The notes beneath the pieces are model-generated. The model was given only the letters and a program-made list of their open reading frames with translations. It was not told the origin of the DNA and made no database searches. A program made the position numbers and the translations under genes. From JAYGED01 sp046582565 (GTDB taxonomy: Bacteria; Pseudomonadota; Alphaproteobacteria; JAAXGF01): a DNA stretch of 31,483 nucleotides. How positions within the stretch are numbered: position 1 is the first letter of the stretch; each line of letters opens with the position of its first letter. The stretch lies in NCBI GenBank assembly GCA_046582565.1, contig JAYGED010000196.1, forward strand, positions 1 through 31,483, written 5' to 3'. This document shows positions 1-6,699 of the stretch, piece after piece.

Positions 1-2
1 GC

Positions 3-1523
3 GGGGTTGCCGCCGCCGGCGGCACGCCGCGCGAGTTCACCACCATCACTGTCACCGACGGCATCGCCATGGGCCATGCGGGCATGAAATCTTCTCTGGT
101 GAGCCGCGAGATCATCGCCGATTCCGTCGAGCTGACTATGCGCGGTCATTGCTATGACGCCCTGGTCGGGCTCGCCGGCTGCGACAAATCCCTGCCCGGA
201 TTGATGATGGTCATGGTGCGCCTGAACGTGCCTTCGGTGTTCATGTATGGCGGCTCGATCCTGCCCGGCCGCTTCAAGGGCCGCGATGTGACCGTGGTCG
301 ATGTTTTCGAGGCGGTGGGTCAGCATGTCGCCGGAAATCTGAGCGATGAAGAGCTCCACGAGCTTGAGACTGTGGCCTGCCCTTCGGCGGGCTCATGCGG
401 CGGTCAGTTCACCGCAAACACCATGGCCTGTGTCTCCGAGGCCATCGGTTTGGGCCTGCCCGGTTCGGCCGGGGCGCCGGCGCCCTATGAATCCCGCGAT
501 CGATACGCCGAGCGCTCTGGAGCCGCCGTCATGAACCTGCTGGCCAAGAATATCCGGCCGCGCGATATCGTCACCCTGGAGGCCATCAAGAACGCGGCAA
601 CCGTGGTGGCGGCGACCGGCGGCTCGACCAACGCCGCCCTGCATCTGCCGGCCATCGCCAACGAATGCGGCATCGAATTCGATCTGCATGACGTTGCCGA
701 TGTCTTCAAGCGCACGCCGCTGATCGCTAATCTCAAGCCGAGCGGCGCTTATGTCGCCAAGGATCTCTATGACGTCGGCGGCGTTGAGGTGATTATCAAG
801 GAGCTGCTCGACGGCGGCTATCTCAATGGCGACTGCATCACCGTGACCGGCAAGACCCTGGGCGAGAATCACGAGAAGGTCACCTTCCCCGCCGATCAGG
901 ATGTCATCTATCGGGTGTCCGAGCCAATCAGCCCGACCGGCGGCGTGGTCGGCCTGCGCGGCAGCCTGGCCACCGAGGGGGCGATCGTGAAGGTTGCCCA
1001 TATGTCGGACGACGCCCAGCGTTTCAGAGGCCCGGCGCGCTGCTTCGATTGCGAGGAGGACGCCTTTGCCGCCGTGGTCGGCGGCAAGATCAACCCCGGC
1101 GACTGCATCGTCATCCGCTATGAAGGCCCGATCGGCGGCCCCGGCATGCGCGAGATGCTGTCGACCACGGCGGCCATCACCGGCCTTGGCCTCGAGGGGG
1201 TCGCCTTGATCACCGACGGCCGGTTCTCGGGCGCCACGCGCGGCCTCTGCGTCGGCCATATCGGCCCGGAAGCCGCGTGCGGCGGCGTCATCGGCCTGCT
1301 CGAGGAGGGCGATACCATCATTATCGACGCCACCTTGGGTCTGCTCGATGTGGAACTCACCGAGGCTGTACTTTCGAGCCGCCGCGCCGCCTGGAAGCCG
1401 CGCCAGAATGAATTCGGCTCGGGCGCCCTGTGGCGCTACGCCCAGACCGTCGGCCCGGCGGTCAAGGGCGCGGTCACCCACCCCGGCGCCAAATCCGAGG
1501 GCCATATCTACGCGGATATCTAA
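3..1523 (+). CDS. ilvD: Dihydroxy-acid dehydratase (IlvD/Edd family), 5'-truncated by window edge
   Basis: This enzyme removes water from 2,3-dihydroxy-3-methylbutanoate or -pentanoate in branched-chain amino acid synthesis, using an Fe-S cluster in the cytoplasm. The reading frame is open from base 3, so the first in-frame ATG (69) is internal. About 506 residues are visible against 560-615 usual for the family, so the N-terminus lies upstream. Visible family motifs are GGTPREF followed by DGIAMGHAGMK, the cysteine segments GCDKSLPG and SAGSCGGQFTANTM, ATGGSTNAALHLPAIA, and a C-terminal GRFSGATRGLCVGHIGPEA block. It is followed 15 bp later by an enoyl-CoA hydratase-like gene and a haloalkane dehalogenase, which is not a branched-chain amino acid operon. 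It could therefore be a paralogue acting on another hydroxy acid. Family assignment is secure; exact substrate is inferred. Confidence 0.93.
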   Translation, partial: GVAAAGGTPREFTTITVTDGIAMGHAGMKSSLVSREIIADSVELTMRGHCYDALVGLAGCDKSLPGLMMVMVRLNVPSVFMYGGSILPGRFKGRDVTVVDVFEAVGQHVAGNLSDEELHELETVACPSAGSCGGQFTANTMACVSEAIGLGLPGSAGAPAPYESRDRYAERSGAAVMNLLAKNIRPRDIVTLEAIKNAATVVAATGGSTNAALHLPAIANECGIEFDLHDVADVFKRTPLIANLKPSGAYVAKDLYDVGGVEVIIKELLDGGYLNGDCITVTGKTLGENHEKVTFPADQDVIYRVSEPISPTGGVVGLRGSLATEGAIVKVAHMSDDAQRFRGPARCFDCEEDAFAAVVGGKINPGDCIVIRYEGPIGGPGMREMLSTTAAITGLGLEGVALITDGRFSGATRGLCVGHIGPEAACGGVIGLLEEGDTIIIDATLGLLDVELTEAVLSSRRAAWKPRQNEFGSGALWRYAQTVGPAVKGAVTHPGAKSEGHIYADI

Positions 1524-1538
1524 GCAGGAGAGGCGGCC

Positions 1539-2330
1539 ATGACCTATGAAGCCTTGACCCTGGACATCGAGGGCGGCGTCGCGACAATTACGCTGAACCG
1601 GCCCGAGGCGGCCAACAGCCTGAATCAGGCCATGGCGCTCGATTTGATGAACGCCTCGATCGAGTGTTCCAAAAACCAGGAAATTCGTGCGGCCGTCTTG
1701 ACCGGCAGCGGCTCGTTCTTCTGCGCCGGCGGCGATCTGAAGTCGTTTCAAGCGGTCGGCGTTGAGAATATCTCCAGCCATATTTTGCAGACCACAACCT
1801 ACCTGCACGCCGCCATATCGCGGTTCGCGCGCATGGACGCGCCACTGATCGGCGCCATAAACGGCATCGCTGCGGGCGCCGGGGCGAGTCTCACGCTGAT
1901 GTGCGATCTGGCCATCGGTGCGGATTCCATGTTGTTTACAATGGCTTATACGGCAGCCGGCCTGGTGCCGGACGGCAGCTCGACCTATTTCCTGCCGCGC
2001 GTGGTCGGCCTGCGCCGCGCCGCCGAATTGATGATCACCAACCGGCGTCTTTCGGCCGAGGAATGCCTGGAATGGGGCATCGTGAACAAGGTCGTCGCCG
2101 CCGATCAGGTTTTGGCCGAGGCCCAGGGCCTGGCTAAGCAATTGGCCGAGGGCTCGACGGGCGCATACGGTGGGGTCAAGAAGATGCTGGCGGTCAGCTT
2201 CGACAACGGCCTTGAGACGCAGATGGAAGTCGAATCCCAGCAGATCGCGTCCGCCGCCGCCTCCGCCGACGGCCAGGAAGGCATCAATGCCTTCATCGCC
2301 AAGCGCAAGCCGAATTTCCCGAGCCGCTGA
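1539..2330 (+). CDS. Enoyl-CoA hydratase/isomerase family protein
   Basis: A 263-residue crotonase-fold protein acting on acyl-CoA thioesters in the cytoplasm. The two oxyanion-hole segments are clear: SFFCAGGDLKSF at about residues 59-70 and GIAAGAGASLTLMCDLAI at about 109-126. The active-site stretch reads LVPDGSSTYFLPR (142-154). The acidic residue there is Asp145, as in PaaG/isomerase-type members, and the glutamate pair typical of classical hydratases is not obvious. An isomerase role is therefore at least as likely as hydration. A Shine-Dalgarno-like AGGAGAGG sits just before the ATG. It lies 15 bp after the IlvD-type gene and 9 bp before the dehalogenase gene, so the three are probably cotranscribed. 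The precise substrate cannot be told from sequence. Confidence 0.9.
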   Translation: MTYEALTLDIEGGVATITLNRPEAANSLNQAMALDLMNASIECSKNQEIRAAVLTGSGSFFCAGGDLKSFQAVGVENISSHILQTTTYLHAAISRFARMDAPLIGAINGIAAGAGASLTLMCDLAIGADSMLFTMAYTAAGLVPDGSSTYFLPRVVGLRRAAELMITNRRLSAEECLEWGIVNKVVAADQVLAEAQGLAKQLAEGSTGAYGGVKKMLAVSFDNGLETQMEVESQQIASAAASADGQEGINAFIAKRKPNFPSR

Positions 2331-2339
2331 ACTGCGAGG

Positions 2340-3248
2340 ATGAGTCAGACCATGGATGAGATTTCCGCCATCGAGCACAGCAAGCAGACGGTTACCGTCA
2401 AGGGCCGCACGATGGCCTATGTCGAGATGGGCGAGGGCGATCCGATCATCTTTCTGCACGGAAATCCGACGTCGTCCTACCTCTGGCGCAATATCATGGG
2501 CCATGTGAAAGACCTCGGCCGTTGCATTGCGCCGGACCTGATCGGTATGGGAGATTCCGAGAAACTGCCGGGCTCCGGACCGAACAGCTATCGCTTCGTC
2601 GAGCATCGCGATTACCTCGATGGCTTTCTCAATGCCCTCGGGGTTACGGAGAACATAACCTTCGTGGTCCATGATTGGGGGTCGGCGCTCGGCTTCGATT
2701 GGCTGCGGTGGCGACCCAAGGCCGTCAAGGGCGTCTGCTATATGGAGGCGATCGTCACGCCCATCACCTGGGCAGAGTGGCCGGACGACGCGCGGCCGGT
2801 ATTCCAGGGATTACGTTCCGAGGCCGGAGACGAAATGATCTTGCAGAAGAACCTGTTCGTGGAGCGGGTTCTGCCGGGATCGATCATCCGCGACCTCACC
2901 GACGACGAGATGACGGTCTATCGGCGTCCGTATCTCAATCCCGGCGAGGACCGTCGGCCGACGCTGACCTGGCCGCGTGAAATACCGATTGAGGGCGAGC
3001 CCGCCGACGTGTTCCAGATCGTTGGGGGGTATGGCTCGTTCCTGTCCAGAAACCAAATTCCGAAACTCTTCATCAACGCCGAACCCGGCGCCATTCTGGT
3101 TGGCACTCAACGGGACTTCTGCCGGACCTGGCCAAACCAGACCGAGGTCACAGTCAAGGGTACTCATTTCCTACAAGAAGACAGTCCCCACGAAATCGGC
3201 GCAGCACTTCGCGACTGGATGACGGGGGGCGGCGAGGCGGATATCTAA
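2340..3248 (+). CDS. dhaA: Haloalkane dehalogenase, HLD-II (DhaA/LinB) type
   Basis: A 302-residue alpha/beta-hydrolase that hydrolyses carbon-halogen bonds in haloalkanes to give an alcohol and halide. The full HLD-II catalytic set is visible: nucleophile Asp112 with halide-binding Trp113 in VVHDWGSALGF, halide-stabilising Asn42 in HGNPTSSYLWR, the catalytic acid Glu136 in YMEAIV, and base His276 in GTHFLQEDSP. The C-terminal block KLFINAEPGA...RDFCRTWPNQTEVTVKG closely resembles the remembered sequence of LinB. The length fits the family (about 295-310). It is the last gene of the ilvD-type/crotonase run. Its stop codon interlocks with the stop of the convergent GFA-family gene. The natural substrate is unknown; family and subfamily are confident. 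Confidence 0.93.
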   Translation: MSQTMDEISAIEHSKQTVTVKGRTMAYVEMGEGDPIIFLHGNPTSSYLWRNIMGHVKDLGRCIAPDLIGMGDSEKLPGSGPNSYRFVEHRDYLDGFLNALGVTENITFVVHDWGSALGFDWLRWRPKAVKGVCYMEAIVTPITWAEWPDDARPVFQGLRSEAGDEMILQKNLFVERVLPGSIIRDLTDDEMTVYRRPYLNPGEDRRPTLTWPREIPIEGEPADVFQIVGGYGSFLSRNQIPKLFINAEPGAILVGTQRDFCRTWPNQTEVTVKGTHFLQEDSPHEIGAALRDWMTGGGEADI

Positions 3249-3652
3249 TCTTCGTCGGCGCTGGTCTTGGCGAATCGCGGCAGGTCGTCTGCGATATGCA
3301 GCCAGGAGATTTGATCTTCGGTAAAGACATGGCCCCGGGGCGGCATGTCATCCGGGTTGTCCAGGCTGCCGACGGTGATATGGACCTCGCCCGCGTAGCG
3401 CTCGCTCTCATAGGTCAGGGGGGTTCCGCAATCGCCGCAGAAGCCCCGCCAGGTGCCCTTGGATGATTCGTTGCGGCGCGGCGAGCCTTGAGTGATTTCG
3501 TATTTATCCGTTGGGTATCCCGCCCAGGTCAGGACCACGGAGCCGCAGGCTTTCCGGCAGCTTTGGCAATGGCAATGGGCGACCCAGTTGGGCTTGCCGG
3601 AGATGCGGTAGCGCACCGCGCCGCACAGGCAGCCGCCTTCGCGATCTGTCAT
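3245..3652 (-). CDS. GFA/CENP-V fold zinc-binding protein
   Basis: A 135-residue protein of the glutathione-dependent formaldehyde-activating (GFA/CENP-V) fold. It shows the zinc-ligand cysteines in order: Cys8 and Cys10 in GGCLCGAVRY, Cys27, Cys29 and Cys32 in HCHCQSCRKACGS, and Cys71 and Cys74 in FCGDCGTPL. The start chosen is ATG at 3652, because it overlaps the xthA stop as ATGA, a normal coupling arrangement. An open frame reaches 3673 but would lie inside xthA. Most family members have no proven activity, and a glutathione or formaldehyde role should not be assumed. It is probably cotranscribed with xthA. Confidence 0.88.
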   Translation of the reverse strand: MTDREGGCLCGAVRYRISGKPNWVAHCHCQSCRKACGSVVLTWAGYPTDKYEITQGSPRRNESSKGTWRGFCGDCGTPLTYESERYAGEVHITVGSLDNPDDMPPRGHVFTEDQISWLHIADDLPRFAKTSADED

Positions 3653-4425
3653 GACGCTTGCTTGAGTTCGCACCAGACCGGGGTGTGGTCCGACGGCTTT
3701 TCCAGAAACCGCGGCGCCTTGTCGATATCGCAGGCTACCAGCCGGTCGGCGGCCTGGGGCGACAGCAGCAGATGATCGATGCGCAGGCCCTCGTCGCGCT
3801 GGAAGCGGCCCTTCTGATAATCCCAGAAGCTATAGGCGCCGGGGGCGGCATGAAGCGCCCGGTAGGCCTCCGTATAGCCGAGGTGGAGGATGGCGCGGAA
3901 CCGGGCGCGGGCTTTGGGCAGGCACAGGGCGTCGCCGGCCCAGGCCGCCGGGTCGTAGACATCGGCGTCGGTGGGCACGATGTTGTAGTCACCGCCCAGC
4001 ACCAGGGATTCTTCATAGGCGAGCAGGGATTTGGCGTGCTCGTAGAGGCGATCCATCCAGGCCAGCTTGTAGGGAAGCTTGGGGCCGTCCACCGGATTGC
4101 CGTTGGGCAGATAGATCGAGGCGACCCTGACATCGCCGATCACCGCCTCGATATAGCGCGCTTGCTCGTCGTCATCGTCGCCGGGCAGGCGGGTGATCAG
4201 ATCATCGATCGGCCGCTTGGACAGGATGGCGACGCCGTTGTAGCTCTTCTGGCCGGAGACGGCGATGTTATAGCCGAGGTCCTCGATCTCGAGCGCCGGG
4301 AAGCTCTCATCGACGGTCTTGGTCTCCTGCAACAGCGCCACATCGGGCGCCGCCTCGGCGAGCCATTCGAGGACCCGGGGCAGGCGGGCCTTGATCGAGT
4401 TCACGTTCCAGGTGGCGATTTTCAT
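3649..4425 (-). CDS. xthA: Exodeoxyribonuclease III
   Basis: A 258-residue AP endonuclease/3'-5' exonuclease of base excision repair, in the endonuclease/exonuclease/phosphatase superfamily. Diagnostic motifs are the N-terminal MKIATWNVNSIKARL (metal-site Asn7), LLQETKT with the metal-binding Glu34, GGDYNIVPTDADVYDP in the middle, and the C-terminal RIDHLLLS...SDHTPVWCEL with the catalytic Asp-His. The length matches typical XthA (about 255-270). It lies downstream of erpA on the same strand, with a terminator-like hairpin between them, and its stop overlaps the GFA-family start. Confidence 0.96.
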   Translation of the reverse strand: MKIATWNVNSIKARLPRVLEWLAEAAPDVALLQETKTVDESFPALEIEDLGYNIAVSGQKSYNGVAILSKRPIDDLITRLPGDDDDEQARYIEAVIGDVRVASIYLPNGNPVDGPKLPYKLAWMDRLYEHAKSLLAYEESLVLGGDYNIVPTDADVYDPAAWAGDALCLPKARARFRAILHLGYTEAYRALHAAPGAYSFWDYQKGRFQRDEGLRIDHLLLSPQAADRLVACDIDKAPRFLEKPSDHTPVWCELKQAS

Positions 4426-4444
4426 GTCTCTATCCTACAGGCAC

Positions 4445-4470
4445 AAAAAAGCCCGCTCAATGGCAGGCTT
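4445..4470 (-). terminator. Intrinsic terminator after erpA
   Basis: Read on the minus strand, AAGCCTGC (4470-4463), a six-base loop, then GCGGGCTT (4456-4449) form an 8-bp stem with one G-T wobble. A run of T follows (4450-4445). It lies 25 bp beyond the erpA stop and 20 bp before xthA, so it should end or attenuate erpA transcripts. Xth then depends on read-through or an unseen promoter. Confidence 0.75.
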
Positions 4471-4494
4471 CAAAGTCGGCTAAGGAGCCGTCGT

Positions 4495-4842
4495 TTACAT
4501 GGCGATGCCGAAGGAGCTTCCGCAGCCGCAACTCGAGGTGGCGTTGGGGTTGTTGATGACGAAATAGGAGCCGCCGACATTCTCGATAAAATCGACCTCG
4601 GAGCCGGCGAGATACATCAGGGAGACGCTATCGATAACCATGGCGGCGCCGTCACGCTCGACGACCAGCTCATCGTCCTCGCTCTTGTCGTCAAAGCCGA
4701 AGCCGTACTGAAAGCCCGAGCAGCCGCCGCCGGACACGGATACCCGGAACTTCATGCCGGTGTAATCATCCATGGCAATCAGCTCGGCTATACGCCGCGC
4801 TGCACTGGCGCTGAGGGAAATAGGGGTAGCGGCTTCGGTCAT
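4495..4842 (-). CDS. erpA: Iron-sulfur cluster insertion protein ErpA (A-type carrier)
   Basis: A 115-residue A-type Fe-S carrier that passes clusters to apo-proteins in the cytoplasm. The three conserved cluster ligands are present: Cys41 in GGGCSGFQYGF, and Cys105 and Cys107 in the C-terminal SCGCGSSFGI. The start chosen is ATG at 4842, which has GGAG ten bases upstream on the minus strand. A GTG eight codons earlier (4866) lies about where transcription should begin. Position next to dgt-argS is the usual alphaproteobacterial location for erpA, though here a kinase gene has come between. IscA is the alternative name; neighbourhood and sequence favour ErpA. Confidence 0.92.
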   Translation of the reverse strand: MTEAATPISLSASAARRIAELIAMDDYTGMKFRVSVSGGGCSGFQYGFGFDDKSEDDELVVERDGAAMVIDSVSLMYLAGSEVDFIENVGGSYFVINNPNATSSCGCGSSFGIAM

Positions 4843-4871
4843 GTTCGGTTCGCTCCGATAATTCACATAGA

Positions 4872-4902
4872 TGATATGTAAGACTTACGCGCTTAATGTC
4901 AA
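4872..4902 (-). promoter_or_regulatory. Putative erpA promoter with short palindrome
   Basis: On the minus strand a perfect -35 hexamer TTGACA lies at 4902-4897. The -10 region is A/T-rich (ACATAT/TATCAT) around 4880-4872 but does not give a clean hexamer at 17 bp spacing. The perfect palindrome GTAAGACTTAC (4879-4889) falls between the two and overlaps the -10 region, a plausible operator. The regulator is unknown. Confidence 0.45.
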
Positions 4903-4933
4903 TCTTGAGAAGCCATTCGACTTCAATTGGCCC

Positions 4934-5434
4934 TCAGGAAGGAAGGCTGGCCATAAGCTCATCGATCGATTGCTCAACGGTCTTGCCGGCGGTGTCTATG
5001 ACGACGTGATCGCGGTTCCAGGGATGGTAATCCCGATCTAAAACATCTTGCCACGTCGGTAGCTTAAGTCCGGGTATGTTAGTCTTGCGCGTCTCTATGC
5101 GCAATTGATGTTCAATCGGATCTGAACAAACGACCTCGATTTCAACGGCATCGTGGCTCGTGCGTTCAGCGACATCCAGCCAATATGTTCTGGATATCTC
5201 CCACGGGTTGACTGAATCCGCCACAACGGTTCCGCCAATACGAAGATTATCTTCCGCCAAGGCATAGCCCGCCATATAGCCGGCGTCACCGATCGGGTGG
5301 ATTTTCAGGCTGGAATTGGTCATCGCCTGCTCAATGCTGTCAATTCGCAGGTAGGTCGCTTCAATACGGCGCGCTATCTCAGTAGCGAGCGTTGTTTTGC
5401 CCGTACCGGGCAGCCCCGCAAAAATTATCAACAC
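4934..5434 (-). CDS. Small P-loop kinase-like ATPase
   Basis: A protein of about 166 residues with an N-terminal Walker A motif, GLPGTGKTT (residues 7-15), followed by a kinase-like YLRIDSIEQAM segment and VVADSVNPWEISRTYW in the middle. It looks like the AAA_33/zeta-like family of small-molecule or nucleoside kinases, but the substrate is not known. The frame is open to a TTG at 5455. GTG at 5434 or TTG at 5431 puts the P-loop at the usual distance from the N-terminus, with GGGG upstream, so I use 5434. Base composition is lower in G+C than neighbours (29/60 at 5101-5160 against 42/60 at 7261-7320). This and its position between erpA and dgt suggest acquisition by transfer. Confidence 0.8.
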   Translation of the reverse strand: MLIIFAGLPGTGKTTLATEIARRIEATYLRIDSIEQAMTNSSLKIHPIGDAGYMAGYALAEDNLRIGGTVVADSVNPWEISRTYWLDVAERTSHDAVEIEVVCSDPIEHQLRIETRKTNIPGLKLPTWQDVLDRDYHPWNRDHVVIDTAGKTVEQSIDELMASLPS

Positions 5435-5541
5435 CGCTGACCCCAGATAGCCCAATTGCCATCATGCACCAATTCGGATTGCCGACCAACAAATCGGTCA
5501 ATGGCGTTGCTTGCATGCGCTCGCACCTGTAGCTTCGCGCC

Positions 5542-6699
5542 ATGCCAATTGCCCCATACGCCAGCTTGCCGGAGCGCAGCCGTGGCCGCCTCTACCCCGA
5601 GGCCGCCAGCGCCACGCGCACGGTGTTCCAGCGCGACCGCGACCGGATCATCCATTGCACCGCGTTCCGCCGGCTCATGCACAAGACCCAGGTTTTTGTT
5701 CACCACGAGGGCGACCATTACCGCACCCGGCTGACCCATAGCCTGGAAGTCGCCCAGATTGCCCGCTCGATCAGCCGGGTGCTGGCGATCGATGAAGACC
5801 TCACCGAGGCCCTGGCCCTGGCCCACGATCTCGGCCATCCGCCCTTCGGCCACGCCGGCGAGTCGGCTCTCAACGAGGCCATGTCCAATTACGGCGGCTT
5901 CGATCATAACGCCCAGACCCTGCGCATACTCACCCGGCTGGAAGCCCGCTATCCGGGGTTCGACGGGCTCAATCTGACCTGGGAGACCCTGGAGGGGGTG
6001 GTCAAGCATAACGGGCCCATAGCCGCCGACCACAGCATGGCGCCTGCCATTGCCACCTATGTGGCCGAGCATGATCTGGAGATCGACAGCTTCGCCGGAC
6101 TCGAAGCCCAGGTCGCCGCTCTGGCCGACGACATCGCCTATGACAATCACGATACGGACGACGGCCTGCGGGCCGGGCTGTTTACGGTCGAGGAATTGAG
6201 CCGCGTGCCGTTCGCCGGCGATGCCTTTGCCCAGGCCGCCAAGGCTACCGCCGGGGAGGACCAGTCGCGGCTTATCCATGAGGCGGTGCGCTGTATGATC
6301 GGCGCCATGGTGGAGGACGTGATTGCCGAGACCGGCCGTCGCCTAGTCGAGGCCCGCCCGGCGGACGCGGCGGAATTACGACGCCTGGATCGTCCCATGG
6401 CGGCTTTTTCAGAGCCCATGGCGGCGCACGAGAAAAGCCTCAAGGCCTTCCTGTTTGAGCATATGTATCGCCACCCCCGGGTCACCACGAAACAGGATGC
6501 GGCGAAGCGCGTCTTGCATGAACTGTTCGGGTATTATATTGGCAGTTTGGAGCGGTTGCCCGAGAGCTGGCGGAAGGCCGTTATGGATGCCGATGAGCCG
6601 CGCGCGGCGCGCATCGTCGCCGACTACATCGCCGGCATGACCGACCGCTACGCGGTGGCTGAATACAATCGTGCGTTTGAGAACTCGTTGGAAATTTAA
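5542..6699 (+). CDS. dgt: Deoxyguanosinetriphosphate triphosphohydrolase-like protein
   Basis: A 385-residue HD-superfamily enzyme that hydrolyses dNTPs to deoxynucleosides and triphosphate, controlling nucleotide pools. The HD metal site is clear: His66 in TRLTHSLEVAQIAR, His95-Asp96 in LAHDLGHPPFGHAGE, and a later Asp in ALADDIAYDNHDTDDGLR. The preceding RDRDRIIHCTAFRRLMHKTQVF block is typical of dGTPase-like proteins. Length fits the shorter, alphaproteobacterial type rather than the longer E. coli Dgt. Its TAA overlaps the ATG of argS (TAATG), so the two are translationally linked. Confidence 0.94.
   Translation: MPIAPYASLPERSRGRLYPEAASATRTVFQRDRDRIIHCTAFRRLMHKTQVFVHHEGDHYRTRLTHSLEVAQIARSISRVLAIDEDLTEALALAHDLGHPPFGHAGESALNEAMSNYGGFDHNAQTLRILTRLEARYPGFDGLNLTWETLEGVVKHNGPIAADHSMAPAIATYVAEHDLEIDSFAGLEAQVAALADDIAYDNHDTDDGLRAGLFTVEELSRVPFAGDAFAQAAKATAGEDQSRLIHEAVRCMIGAMVEDVIAETGRRLVEARPADAAELRRLDRPMAAFSEPMAAHEKSLKAFLFEHMYRHPRVTTKQDAAKRVLHELFGYYIGSLERLPESWRKAVMDADEPRAARIVADYIAGMTDRYAVAEYNRAFENSLEI

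Noticed and set aside
393..2672. A 759-codon open frame antisense to the ilvD-type, crotonase and dehalogenase genes
   Set aside because: It lies wholly opposite genes with intact catalytic motifs, has no recognisable domain, and long antisense frames are expected in G+C-rich DNA.
3658..4881. A 407-codon plus-strand frame opposite xthA and erpA
   Set aside because: XthA and ErpA are unmistakable on the other strand; this frame shows no domain or start signal.
4934..5434. Toxin-antitoxin module
   Set aside because: The kinase is zeta-like only in its P-loop, and no small partner gene lies beside it; the neighbours are erpA and dgt.
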